From contig NZ_WUMV01000006.1 of the NCBI RefSeq assembly GCF_009826895.1, positions 248,001-312,000 on the forward strand: a DNA stretch of 64,000 nucleotides, written 5' to 3'. The notes beneath the pieces are model-generated. The model did no database searches and was not told where the DNA came from. It saw nothing but the letters and a program-made list of their open reading frames with translations. Origin of the DNA: Stappia sediminis. GTDB lineage: Bacteria; Pseudomonadota; Alphaproteobacteria; Rhizobiales; Stappiaceae. Positions 28,071 to 36,974 of the stretch are shown piece by piece (position 1 is the stretch's first letter; every line of letters begins with the position of its first letter). The position numbers and the translations under genes are program-made.

Positions 28071-31000
28071 TCAGATCGAGCGGCCAAGCAGCGTCCTCAG
28101 AAGCGTGCTGTCGATTTCGCCCGTCACCGGCAGTCCCGCTTCCTTCTGGAATGCGCTCACCGCCGCCCTGGTCCGCGGGCCCATCTGCCCGTCGGCGGCA
28201 CCGGGATCGAAGCCCAGCGTCGCCAGCATCTTCTGGGCGCGGCGCACCATTTCCGCCGGATCTTCGGTAAGCGAGGCCTCCGACACATTCCCGGCGGGCG
28301 CCGACCAGGTCGGATCGGATGCGACTTCATTCGCCGCCGGATCCACGGGGCTCGGCTTCCAGGTATCGACCGCAAGGCTCGCTTCGGCCATTTCCTCCTT
28401 GGAAAGGATGTTCGCCACCTCGTCGCGTTTCTTGGCAGCTTCCTGGTCGCCTTGCTTGGCCGCAAGCGCGAACCACTTGTAACTTTCGATCAGGTTCTTC
28501 TCGGTACCGAGGCCGCGTGCATAGAGAATGCCGAGGTTGTATTGGCTGTCGCGCACGCCAAAGTTCGCGGCACGCTCGAACCAGTCGGCCGCGACGTCGA
28601 AATCCGGATCGCCGGAAATCCCCTCCGCATGCAGCACGGCGAGATTGTGGGTCGCCTTGGCGCTGCCCTTGTCCGCGGCGCGGCGATACCACAGCCGTGC
28701 CGTTTCCAGGTTCTTTTCGACCCCCTGGCCTTTTTCGTAGAGGCTGCCGAGGCGGTACTGCGCGGGCGCGAGCCCGCCTGCCGCCGCCCGTTCGTAGTAT
28801 TTGACGGCCTTGGAAAGGTCGGGGGCAACTCCCTTGCCCTCGGAATAGCGCACCGCCACTTCGAAAAGTGCCTTGGGATCACCATTTTCAGCCGCCTGGC
28901 GCAGGGTGATCGGACCAATCGTTTCCGGCAATTCATCGGATCCCGGGGACGCTTTGGCCGCATCGCCGGCCGTGATGTTGGCGGGCTTCTGCTGGATCGT
29001 TCCCGGTGGAATTGCCGGAACCGAAGACCCGAAGGCGTTGGCAACGCCGCTCGGCGGTGCGAACGCCAGGTTTTCGCCGCCGGCGCTTGCCGGTGCGGAT
29101 GGCTTGGCCGTAGCGGGGGCTTCGGGCGCCTGCGGCACTGTCTTCGGCGCTTCAACCGCCGCCGGAGCCTGCGCAATCGCAACCTCCGTCTCGGCTTGCG
29201 GCGATTGCACCGCGGATTCCTGCGCCGCGGGAGGGCTTTTCGCCGGCGGTTTGCGGGTGGAAGCTGCCCTGGGCGGCGCGTCCGCTTTTTCTCCCACCGA
29301 TGCGGAAACGGTCTTGATCGGCGCCTTCTCGCTTGCGGTTGCGGTCGTGGGCGTAGCCACGACCGGCTCGGCCACATCGCTGACGGCGACCTCTCCCCCG
29401 GACGGCGCGACAAGACGGAAGACCTGCAGGGTACCGAGCGCGATCACCACTGCGGCTGCGGCAAGCAGGATCGCACGGCGGCGCGAGGGGGTGGGCGCCC
29501 CGCCCGCCTTGGCCGGCTTGTCCTCGGCGGCCGGGGCTTCAGGGGCGGCGGCTGTTTCTTTCGCGGGCTCCGGATCGGCGCGAAGTGCTGCCATCGAGGC
29601 GGCGATTTCCGCCCGGATTTTTTTGCGGCTTTCGGTATTGCCCGCGTCCTTGCCGTCGTCCGCCTCTGCGGCGGGCTCGGCCTTCTTGCGGCCGATGGCG
29701 GGAAGGCGGCCCTTCAGCCAGCCCATCCTTCCGCCGCTTTCCTCTTCACCGCCGTCGGAAGGTTCGGTGCGCCGCGGTTCGTAGGCCGCTTCGGCTGCCG
29801 CGGCCTGTGCGGCGCGGCGTGCTGCGGCGATGAAGTCCGCCTTGCGGTTGCGTGCTTCCTCCTGCGGCGAAGCCGGCGTCTTGCGTTCGCGCGAAACTTC
29901 CGTCGTGCGCGGCAGGTTGCGCGCGGCCGGAATGCCGGAGCCCGGTTCCAGCGGGCGGTCGGCGTCCGGATCGGCCGTTTTCGCGTCTTGCGATCCGCGC
30001 TCGAAGGTTTCCGCCGGTTCCAGCGTTGCCAGCCGGTCGTTGATCGATGCGAGCAATCGCTGGATATCGCCGGTTTCCTGGCGAGAGCGCTGGTCGGTCT
30101 CGTCCGCCGCCGAAAGCAGGCGCCTCAGGTCGCCGCGCAGTCCCTCGACGATGGCGTCGGGCACTTGCGCCGCGCCCTCGCCCCCTTGCCCCATGCCGGA
30201 TACGCGCTTTTCCGCCTCGTCGATCACGGAGGAAAGTCGCGAGACCTTTTCCTCGATGTGCCTCAGCACCTCGTCATCATCGGTGGCGCTACCGCGCCCG
30301 ACCGCCTCGGCGAGCTCGCGGATGCGCGCTTCCAGATCCTCTCCGGGGCGATCCTCGACGATCGCGCGGCGAAGGCCGGCGATTTCCTCATGGATCCGGC
30401 CAAGCGCCTTCGGATCGGAGGAAACTTCGCCGTCGAGCCTTTCGTTGAGCCGCTGGATGCCTTCCTCAAGCCGCAACAGGGCGTCGGCATCGAAGGCGGG
30501 CGCATTCGCCTCCCCGTCTATTCTGAATTCCGGCATCTCCAGCGCGTCGATCTTGCCGTCGATCGCGGCCAACCGCTTTTCGAGCAGGGTAAACGCGGCA
30601 TCGTAGCTCTTGGCCGCGCGGGCGTGCTCGATCCTCTCCAGCCTGTCGACGATATCGTCGAAGCGCGCGTCGACCTCGTCGAATTTCGACGGTTCCTGGC
30701 GGCTGCGGTCCTCCGCCAGCATTGCGGTGATCTCTTCGAGCCGCTCCTGCAGCCTGTCGACGGCAACCGCGTCCGGCATGCGGTTTTCCATCGACGTGAG
30801 CCGTTCGGAAAAGCGCCGCTGCTCGGCCAGATAACCGTCCACATCGTCGAGCCGGCGCGTCACCTCGCCAAGCCGGTCCTCGATCCCGGTGACGAGTTCG
30901 CTCACGTCCATGCGCTCGACGAGGGCGCGAAGACCGCGCACCTCCTCCCCGAGCACCTCCAGGTCCTGGCCGTTGCTGCGCTCGGCAAGCCCCTCCAGGC

Positions 31001-32033
31001 GCCGGCCGATGTCATGCACGTGCCGGTCGAGCGTTTCGACCTGCTCGGCGCGCGGCATCAGGCGAAAGGCGTTTTCCACCTCGCCAAGCCGCTGTCCGAT
31101 CCCGTCCAGAAGCGATGGGTCGACGGATGAGCGCGAAAGCTCGTCTAGCCGCTCCACCAGATGGGCGTATCCGCTCTCCAGCGACTTCAGCAGCCCTTCG
31201 ACGTTGGAGCGGTTGAGGCTCGCGCGCAGATCGGCGATCTCGTTGCGAAGCGCATAGACCAGCCGGTTATCCCCGCGGTCGGACTTCAGGCCTTCGACGG
31301 CGCTCGCAAGCCGGTGGAATTCGCGGGTGTCCGATGCATCGGCCTCCGCATCGCGGGTCTTGATCGCCTCGCGCAGGCTCTCGATCTCCCGGCGCATGCA
31401 GGCCAGATACTCGTCCTGCGGGCCGCCCATCCGGTCCATTTTGCTGGAGATCTCGCGAAGGAGCGGTTTTATGTCATCATCGCGTTCGCCTGCGCTGGCA
31501 TGCGCGGGGGCGACTTCGGGCGAAACCGGCCGTGAGTGGGCTGCAGCGCGCGGCGCCTCGGCTCTTCTGGAAGCGTTGTGCGGGCGTTCTTCGTTCGGAA
31601 GCGGATTTTCCCTGGCGGCCGGTGGAGCATCGTCTTCCTCCGAGCGGCCGGAAAGGTCCTCCACCCGCCGGTCCAGCCTGTCGAGCGCGCGCAGCACGGA
31701 TTCGATCCGCCCGGCGCGAGCGTCCGTGTCGCGCGTTTCTTTGCCCCGTCGGCCGTCGCCACGTTCACCTGATCCCTCGCCGGCAAGCCCCGGCACGAGC
31801 CGCTCGAGAGCGGCCGCCACGTCTTCCAGTTCCTCGCGCGCGCTGCGGCCGTAGCCGCCGGGGTTGGCCGTCGCAGATCCGGTCAGCCGTTCGGCTTTCC
31901 GTCCCGCATCGGCAACGTCGCGCCGCCGGTCGCCAACGTACCAGTCGTCGGTGAACGAGCCGCCATATCCCGCCTCGGGTTCCGGCGCATTGGGGCCTTT
32001 CCCATGATCGCGATATCGAACAGTCCGGGACAT
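28071..32033 (-). CDS. podJ: PodJ-like polar organizer with coiled coils, Sel1 repeats and peptidoglycan-binding domain
   Basis: 1320 aa. A long charged cytoplasmic part with extended coiled coil (about 310-650), a low-complexity Ala/Glu/Lys region, one membrane helix (about 851-871, AILLAAAAVVIALGTLQVF), a Pro/Ala-rich periplasmic linker, four Sel1-type repeats (about 1045-1210, for example AQYRLGSLYEKGQGV and SQYNLGILYARGLGT) and a C-terminal PG_binding_1 domain (about 1258-1319, MLATLGFDPGAADGQMGPRTRAAVSAFQ). This order matches PodJ, which organises the cell pole in Caulobacter and in Agrobacterium. It is transcribed alone. The PodJ name rests on domain order; other DUF-type coiled-coil Sel1 proteins are the alternative. 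Confidence 0.78.
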   Translation of the reverse strand: MSRTVRYRDHGKGPNAPEPEAGYGGSFTDDWYVGDRRRDVADAGRKAERLTGSATANPGGYGRSAREELEDVAAALERLVPGLAGEGSGERGDGRRGKETRDTDARAGRIESVLRALDRLDRRVEDLSGRSEEDDAPPAARENPLPNEERPHNASRRAEAPRAAAHSRPVSPEVAPAHASAGERDDDIKPLLREISSKMDRMGGPQDEYLACMRREIESLREAIKTRDAEADASDTREFHRLASAVEGLKSDRGDNRLVYALRNEIADLRASLNRSNVEGLLKSLESGYAHLVERLDELSRSSVDPSLLDGIGQRLGEVENAFRLMPRAEQVETLDRHVHDIGRRLEGLAERSNGQDLEVLGEEVRGLRALVERMDVSELVTGIEDRLGEVTRRLDDVDGYLAEQRRFSERLTSMENRMPDAVAVDRLQERLEEITAMLAEDRSRQEPSKFDEVDARFDDIVDRLERIEHARAAKSYDAAFTLLEKRLAAIDGKIDALEMPEFRIDGEANAPAFDADALLRLEEGIQRLNERLDGEVSSDPKALGRIHEEIAGLRRAIVEDRPGEDLEARIRELAEAVGRGSATDDDEVLRHIEEKVSRLSSVIDEAEKRVSGMGQGGEGAAQVPDAIVEGLRGDLRRLLSAADETDQRSRQETGDIQRLLASINDRLATLEPAETFERGSQDAKTADPDADRPLEPGSGIPAARNLPRTTEVSRERKTPASPQEEARNRKADFIAAARRAAQAAAAEAAYEPRRTEPSDGGEEESGGRMGWLKGRLPAIGRKKAEPAAEADDGKDAGNTESRKKIRAEIAASMAALRADPEPAKETAAAPEAPAAEDKPAKAGGAPTPSRRRAILLAAAAVVIALGTLQVFRLVAPSGGEVAVSDVAEPVVATPTTATASEKAPIKTVSASVGEKADAPPRAASTRKPPAKSPPAAQESAVQSPQAETEVAIAQAPAAVEAPKTVPQAPEAPATAKPSAPASAGGENLAFAPPSGVANAFGSSVPAIPPGTIQQKPANITAGDAAKASPGSDELPETIGPITLRQAAENGDPKALFEVAVRYSEGKGVAPDLSKAVKYYERAAAGGLAPAQYRLGSLYEKGQGVEKNLETARLWYRRAADKGSAKATHNLAVLHAEGISGDPDFDVAADWFERAANFGVRDSQYNLGILYARGLGTEKNLIESYKWFALAAKQGDQEAAKKRDEVANILSKEEMAEASLAVDTWKPSPVDPAANEVASDPTWSAPAGNVSEASLTEDPAEMVRRAQKMLATLGFDPGAADGQMGPRTRAAVSAFQKEAGLPVTGEIDSTLLRTLLGRSI

Positions 32034-32425
32034 ATGGCTGGCCTCGTGGTCCTGTCGTCCTGCGCCCGCCGCAATCGGGCGCGAAAAATTCGGGGTGGTT
32101 CCTTCCGGCCCGGTACGGAGGAACGGGAGCCTGGATTCACCGCGTTAACAATTTGCGACTTAGGGTAAACAGCTGGTTAATTTCCCGGAAAATTGCGTCA
32201 TTCTGCGAGGTTTTCCGCTCGAGAGGGTTAAAAAAGAAGCTCAACGTTAACCAGGTTTAATCCGGCCCGACGCAGGGAAACATTGACGTTTACGTATGCG
32301 TCAAGTAAATCTTCGCCCAATCCAACCACAAGGCATAGGCCGAGTCGCGCTTGCGGCGGGTCTGGCGCGCAAGGCATTTCGGCGCGAAGACCGCCCGATC
32401 GCCGGAACACGAAAAGAGACAGAAG
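32034..32425. other. Divergent promoter region, podJ and merR
   Basis: 392 bp without a gene I can support. The half nearer podJ is rather AT-rich (32150-32280), with GGTTAA-type runs where promoters may lie. The half nearer merR carries the operator at 32283-32304. Short frames here have neither ribosome sites nor recognisable products. Confidence 0.6.
32283..32304. promoter_or_regulatory. Candidate MerR operator before merR (autoregulation)
   Basis: 22-bp imperfect palindrome: TTGACG at the left, CGTCAA at the right (perfect 6-bp outer arms), with the palindrome TACGTA at 32291-32296 inside. It lies 122 bp before the merR start. Related sites stand before both beta-oxidation units. The form resembles operators of LiuR-type MerR regulators in proteobacteria. 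Confidence 0.65.
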
Positions 32426-32884
32426 ATGAGCGAAGCGCTCTCCGTAAACAACAACGACATCGTCGAAGCCGTCGCGGCGAAGGACCAGTCCACCAGGAAG
32501 ACGCATTTCACCATCGGCGATCTCGCCAAGGAGTTCGGCGTGACGCTGCGCACGCTGCGTTTCTACGAGGACAAGGGCCTGATCAATCCGAAGCGCGAAG
32601 GCCTGAACCGCATCTACACCCGCCGCGACCGCGCGCGGCTGAAGCTCGTCCTCATGGGCAAGTCCGTCGGCTTTTCGCTTGCCGAGATCCGCGACATGCT
32701 CGACCTTTACGACCTGCGCGACGGTCAGGTGACGCAGCTGAAAGTAGCGCTTTCGAAGTTCAACGAGCAGATCGACGTTCTGAAGAAGCAGCGCTCGGAC
32801 ATCGACCGCGCGATCGAGGAACTCGGCCGCACGGTCGAGATCGTCGGCGGCATGCTCAAGGCCAAGGAAGGTGAAGAAGCCTGA
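32426..32884 (+). CDS. MerR-family transcriptional regulator (LiuR-like, fatty or branched-chain acid catabolism)
   Basis: 152 aa. An N-terminal low-conservation stretch, then the MerR helix-turn-helix FTIGDLAKEFGVTLRTLRFYEDKGLI from about residue 28, the wing RIYTRRDRARL, and a C-terminal coiled coil (about 105-147). There is no Cys-rich metal site, so it is not a metal sensor. MerR proteins of this kind sense acyl-CoA-type signals and control acyl-CoA dehydrogenase and branched-chain acid genes. Operators related to its own upstream site precede both beta-oxidation units at 24-26 kb, which supports that role here. Confidence 0.85.
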   Translation: MSEALSVNNNDIVEAVAAKDQSTRKTHFTIGDLAKEFGVTLRTLRFYEDKGLINPKREGLNRIYTRRDRARLKLVLMGKSVGFSLAEIRDMLDLYDLRDGQVTQLKVALSKFNEQIDVLKKQRSDIDRAIEELGRTVEIVGGMLKAKEGEEA

Positions 32885-32913
32885 GCGCGGGCAGATCCAG
32901 CCGTATTACGAAT

Positions 32914-32962
32914 GTCATCCCGGGCGCGGCGCAGCATGAAATGCTGCTCCGCAGAGCCGGGA
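32914..32962. repeat. CCCGGG-type intergenic hairpin downstream of merR
   Basis: Begins GTCATCCCGGGC and ends GCCGGGAC, with an inner perfect hairpin GCAGCAT-GAA-ATGCTGC (32931-32947). It belongs to the common alphaproteobacterial family of GTCATCCCGG palindromes seen also at 37362 and 40527. It probably ends or protects the merR transcript. No gene is visible in 32885-33202; the rest is the left arm of the element starting at 33050. Confidence 0.7.
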
Positions 32963-33049
32963 CCTCCCTCCGCACGCCCTGCCCTCTCTTTTTCCGTCCA
33001 CGCCGCCTGCCCCCGGCCTGTTCGGGGACGACCCACGCATAGACCGCGC

Positions 33050-33610
33050 GTCAGTGTATTTCCCTGAAATGAGCGGGCTTCGCCCGCAGCAGATGTCTGG
33101 GCCCCGGCTCTCGCGACGTGCGTTCCGCACACGCGGGCCGGGGTGACGTTCTTCGTTTAACTGGGCCTTGCAGCGAATTGCCATCTCTGATTGCAATTGG
33201 AGATGGTTGCTTACGTCTACATCCTCGCATCAGCTCGCAATGGAACTCTCTATGTGGGAGTGACTACCGATCTACCCCGAAGAATGTACGAACATTCGCA
33301 AGGGCTCCATGACGGCTTTACAAGGCAAAATAACGTCAAACGCCTTGTCTACGCGGAAGCCTTCTCGCAAATAGACGAGGCCATTGCGCACGAAAAACGA
33401 CTGAAAAAATGGAAGCGTTCGTGGAAGATCGAGCTGATCGAAAAGTCCAATCCCGAGTGGTTGGACCTCAACACGATATGACCTGAGCGACAGAGCTGAA
33501 TTCACGAAGAACGTCACCCCGGACAAGCGACGGCAAAGCCGAGCGCCGATCCGGGGCCCAGACATCTGTTGCGGGCGAAGCCCGCTCATGTCCTGAGGAA
33601 ATGTGCTGAC
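33050..33610. mobile_element. Candidate mobile unit: GIY-YIG gene inside ~107-bp imperfect inverted repeats
   Basis: The left arm 33050-33156 and right arm 33504-33610 are each 107 bp and are reverse complements in blocks. The outer block matches at 11 of 14 positions (GTCAGtgtATTTCC against GTCAGcacATTTCC). A middle block of 39 bp (33069-33107 against 33551-33589) has one mismatch. An inner block of 19 bp (33138-33156 against 33504-33522) is perfect. Unrelated spacers of 30 and 28 bp separate the last two. The only gene inside is the small GIY-YIG nuclease. I see no clear target-site duplication and no transposase. Confidence 0.6.
33203..33481 (+). CDS. GIY-YIG nuclease superfamily protein (UPF0213 type)
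   Basis: 92 aa, a bare GIY-YIG domain. YVY (4-6) and YVG (17-19) form the GIY-YIG pair, with Arg27, His31 and catalytic Glu64 in HEKRLKKWKR. Such domains cut DNA with a divalent metal. The ATG at 33203 matches the usual family start; an earlier TTG (33191) adds four residues. Its codons are visibly richer in A and T than the flanking genes, which fits transfer. It lies between long inverted repeats, so it may be the payload or agent of a small mobile unit. Confidence 0.88.
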   Translation: MVAYVYILASARNGTLYVGVTTDLPRRMYEHSQGLHDGFTRQNNVKRLVYAEAFSQIDEAIAHEKRLKKWKRSWKIELIEKSNPEWLDLNTI

Positions 33611-33644
33611 TCGAGGGAGAAACGGCGCCTGGGGGAAGCCCCCC

Positions 33645-34373
33645 TCAATCCGCCAGCAGCTTCGAGGCCGTGAAGGGATAAAGCCGCCCGTCGCCGAGCA
33701 GGAAGGCGGAGAAGCGCTTTTCGATGAAAATTCCCGCCCATGCTTCATCGAGCACGTTCAGCCCGCCGGTCAGCACGCCGAAGGCCGGCAGCACCAGACG
33801 TTCGCCGTCGGTGGCGAAGCAGGGCCGGCGGATGGAGCGGCCGTAGCGGCGGATGCGCCCTGCCGGGTGCAGGTGGCCCGCCACTTCGGCAAAGCCCTCT
33901 GGCCCCGGCTTCGGCTCGTGCCGGAAGGTGAGGCCGGAAAGCCGCACTTCGTCCGCGGTCTCTCCGCACAACTTCAAAGGGGCGATCGGATCGTGATTGC
34001 CGGTCACCCAGATCCATTCGCGCCCAAGCTGCAGCGTGGTCAGCATGGCCCGGTAGGCAGCGGGCAGCCGGTCCGATCCGTGCCTGTCGTGGAAGCTGTC
34101 GCCAAGCGCGATCACCCGGTGCGGATCGAAGGCGTCGATAGCGAGCTTGAGCTTTTCGAGAGTCGCCGCCGTGTCGTAGGGCGGCAGCATGAGGCCGCGC
34201 CGGGCGAAGCTCGATGATTTTTCAAGGTGAAGGTCGGCAACCACAAGCGTGTGTTCGTCCGGCAGCCACAGCGCGCCGCTGTCGTGCAGGCCGACGAGCG
34301 CGCCGGCGATCGACATGTCATGACATACCGGCACGAATGGCCGTGCTTTCTTAGCGGCTGCGAAGCCCCTCAC
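33645..34373 (-). CDS. pdeM: Ligase-associated DNA damage response endonuclease (PdeM/MPE)
   Basis: 242 aa. Calcineurin-like metallophosphoesterase with ADLHLEK, LGDSFHD, GNHD and GHLHP metal-binding motifs. In Pseudomonas the homologous MPE is a manganese-dependent single-strand DNA endonuclease encoded with the Lhr-Core helicase, Exo and ligase. The GTG start at 34373 overlaps the helicase stop (GTGA) and has GGGAGG about 7 bases upstream, so translation is coupled. An internal ATG at 34316 is a weaker choice. Confidence 0.92.
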   Translation of the reverse strand: MRGFAAAKKARPFVPVCHDMSIAGALVGLHDSGALWLPDEHTLVVADLHLEKSSSFARRGLMLPPYDTAATLEKLKLAIDAFDPHRVIALGDSFHDRHGSDRLPAAYRAMLTTLQLGREWIWVTGNHDPIAPLKLCGETADEVRLSGLTFRHEPKPGPEGFAEVAGHLHPAGRIRRYGRSIRRPCFATDGERLVLPAFGVLTGGLNVLDEAWAGIFIEKRFSAFLLGDGRLYPFTASKLLAD

Positions 34374-36886
34374 CCCATTGCCTCCCTGATCAGGTCGTCC
34401 GCCGCTTCGGCGAGCAAAACTTCCTGCGCCTCGCCGTAGACGGGCTCCCGGCCGATTTCCAGCATCACGGGAACCGCCAGCGGCGAGACTTTCTCAAGGG
34501 CAGTATGCGTGATTCGACCCTGAATACGTGTAAGAAGTTTGTTCAATCTAGAGATATCCAAAAGTCCTGTCGCCGCATCGTGCCATGTGGCCCGTAAAAG
34601 GATGTGGTCGGGCTCGTGAGAACGCAGAACATCGTAAATAAGATCGGATGAAACGGTGATCTGCCTGCCGGATTTCTCCTGTCCGGGATGGCGGCGCTCT
34701 ATCAGCCCGGCAATGACGGCGCAAGCGCGGAAGGTGCGTTTCATCAGGCTGGATTCGGCAAGCCAGGCATCGAGATCGTCGCCCAGCATGTCCTCGTCAA
34801 AGAGTTCCCTTAAGGAAATTTGCCCAGAGGAAACTCGGTGCGACAAATCGCCCAGCCCCCACACCGCCAGTGCATAATCATTGGCGACGAAACCCATCGG
34901 TCTTGCGCCCGTTCGCTCCAGCCGCCGGGTCAGCAGCATGCCGAGGGTCTGATGCGCGAGCCTCCCGTCGAAGGGATAGCAGACGAGGTAGTGCTTGCCC
35001 GCGCGCGGGAACGTTTCGATCAGCAGTCCGTCGCGGCTTGGCAGCAGCGAGCGGGCTTTCTGGATTTCCAGCCATTCGCGCACCTGCCCCGGCAGGACGC
35101 TCCACGAACTGGGGTCGGACAGCGTCTGCCGCACGCGCTCGGCCAGATAGGTCGACAGCGGAAACTTGCCTCCCTGATAGGACGGGATCTGCGGGCTTTC
35201 GGCGCGCGAGCGCGAGACATAGACCTCGTTTTCGCGAATACCCTCGAAGCGCAGGATCTCGCCGCCGAAGATGAAAGTGTCGCCCGCCGTCAGTTGCTCG
35301 ACGAACCATTCCTCGATCTGGCCAAGCATCCGCCCGCCCCGCCCGACCGGCGTGCGCCGCCCGTCCGCCTTGGAGCGTATCAGCCGCACCTTCAGCATCG
35401 GCGCCTCGACGATGGTGCCGACGTTAAGGCGGTATTGCTGGGCAAACTTCGGGTGCGCCACGCGCCATGTCCCGTCGGCGGTCTTCTTCAGCCGCGCATA
35501 GCGATCGTAAGTCCTGAGCGCATAGCCGCCGGTCGCCACGAAATCGACGACGCGCTCGAAGGTTTCCCAGTCAAGCTTGCGGTACGGTTCGGCGGAAATG
35601 ATCTCGTCGTACAGGTCATCCGGCCTGAAGGGTGCCGCGCATGCCATGCCGAGCACATGCTGCGCCAGAACGTCGAGCGCGCCTTCGCGCAAGGGCGGCG
35701 TGTCCTGCGCGCCCTCTTTTGAGGCTTCGAGCGCCGCTTCGCATTCGATCACCTCGAAGCGGTTCGCCGGCACGAGGATCGCCTTTGACGGCTCGTCCAT
35801 GCGGTGGTTCGCCCGGCCGATCCGCTGGGCAAGACGGCTTGCCCCCTTCGGCGCGCCGACGTTGACGACAAGGTCGATATCCCCCCAGTCGATGCCGAGG
35901 TCGAGCGATGATGTCGACACGATCGCCCGCAAGGATCCCGCCACCATCGCCGCTTCCACCTTGCGCCGCTGGCCGACATCGAGCGAGCCGTGATGCAACG
36001 CGATCGGCAGGTTGTCGTCGTTGATGCGCCAAAGCTCCTGAAACAGCATCTCCGCCTGGCTGCGCGTGTTGACGAAGACGAGCGTCATGCGGTGCTCTTT
36101 CAGCACCTCGTAAAGGTCGCCCAGCGCATATCGCGCCGAATGGCCGGACCACGGCAGGCGCTCGCCCGTTTCAAGGATCGTGATATCGGGCTCCGCTCCG
36201 CCGGCCACCGTTACAAGTTCGGAAAGGTGCCGTTCGTCCCCCTTTGGCTGGGCGACCAGATAGGCGCGCAGGTCGTCGGGCTCGGCAACTGTGGCCGACA
36301 GGCCGATGGTCTTGAGCTTCGGCGCGAGCTTTCTCAGCCTTGCAAGCCCGAGAGACAGCAGGTCGCCGCGCTTGGAGGTGACGAGCGCATGCAGCTCGTC
36401 GAGGATCACCGTATCGAGGTCGGCGAAAAGCCTTTCGCTCGCCGGATCGGACAGAAGCAGCGCGATCTGTTCCGGCGTCGTCAGCAGGATGTCGGGCGGC
36501 ATCTGCTTCTGCCGCTGGCGCTTGTGGGAGGGCGTGTCGCCCGTGCGCGTCTCGATGCGGATCGGCAGCCCCATCTCGCTGACGGGCGCTTCCAGGTTTC
36601 TGGCAATGTCGACGGCAAGCGCCTTGAGTGGCGAGATATAAAGCGTGTGCACGCCCTGCCTGCCCGCCTCGCCGGGCTTTCGTTGGCCGCGTCTGGTCAG
36701 GTCGACAAGGCTCGGCAGAAATCCGGCAAGCGTCTTGCCGGCACCCGTCGGCGCGATCAGCAGCGTCGAGCAACCGGCTCCCGCCCGCTCCAGCAGGTCG
36801 AGCTGATGCGCCCTGGGGCTCCAGCCCCGGGCCTTGAACCAGTCCTGAAAAACCTTCGGCAGGGGCTCGTCGGCAGGCGCGTGCAT
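34370..36886 (-). CDS. Ligase-associated DNA damage response DEXH-box helicase (Lhr-Core)
   Basis: 838 aa from the ATG at 36886. Superfamily 2 helicase: Walker A APTGAGKT (45-52), DELH box near residue 160, SATVAEPDDL motif III, and motif VI QRIGRANH, then the winged-helix and Lhr-type C-terminal domains. It unwinds DNA 3'-5' in repair. The in-frame ATG at 36967 would add 27 non-conserved residues and begins next to a palindromic repeat, so I chose 36886. It forms a coupled pair with pdeM. The ligase and exonuclease of the same set are 20 kb away. Confidence 0.92.
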   Translation of the reverse strand: MHAPADEPLPKVFQDWFKARGWSPRAHQLDLLERAGAGCSTLLIAPTGAGKTLAGFLPSLVDLTRRGQRKPGEAGRQGVHTLYISPLKALAVDIARNLEAPVSEMGLPIRIETRTGDTPSHKRQRQKQMPPDILLTTPEQIALLLSDPASERLFADLDTVILDELHALVTSKRGDLLSLGLARLRKLAPKLKTIGLSATVAEPDDLRAYLVAQPKGDERHLSELVTVAGGAEPDITILETGERLPWSGHSARYALGDLYEVLKEHRMTLVFVNTRSQAEMLFQELWRINDDNLPIALHHGSLDVGQRRKVEAAMVAGSLRAIVSTSSLDLGIDWGDIDLVVNVGAPKGASRLAQRIGRANHRMDEPSKAILVPANRFEVIECEAALEASKEGAQDTPPLREGALDVLAQHVLGMACAAPFRPDDLYDEIISAEPYRKLDWETFERVVDFVATGGYALRTYDRYARLKKTADGTWRVAHPKFAQQYRLNVGTIVEAPMLKVRLIRSKADGRRTPVGRGGRMLGQIEEWFVEQLTAGDTFIFGGEILRFEGIRENEVYVSRSRAESPQIPSYQGGKFPLSTYLAERVRQTLSDPSSWSVLPGQVREWLEIQKARSLLPSRDGLLIETFPRAGKHYLVCYPFDGRLAHQTLGMLLTRRLERTGARPMGFVANDYALAVWGLGDLSHRVSSGQISLRELFDEDMLGDDLDAWLAESSLMKRTFRACAVIAGLIERRHPGQEKSGRQITVSSDLIYDVLRSHEPDHILLRATWHDAATGLLDISRLNKLLTRIQGRITHTALEKVSPLAVPVMLEIGREPVYGEAQEVLLAEAADDLIREAMG

Positions 36887-36974
36887 GGGTTCAGAGATAG
36901 TCTCGATTTGCCGCCCGGTCGAGGTTCCATCGAACACCGCATTGCAATCGCTTGCCGGACCAGCCATTTAAAAA

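Noticed and set aside
28452-31130. Open frame of 892 codons on the + strand inside podJ
   Set aside because: Antisense shadow of the GC-rich podJ gene: no ribosome site, Arg/Gly/Leu-rich low-complexity product and no family likeness, whereas the minus strand has clear domains.
32426-32884. Heavy-metal MerR regulator
   Set aside because: No cysteine pattern for metal binding; operators point to acyl-CoA genes.
33050-33610. Classical insertion sequence
   Set aside because: No transposase and no clear target duplication; kept only as a candidate non-standard unit.
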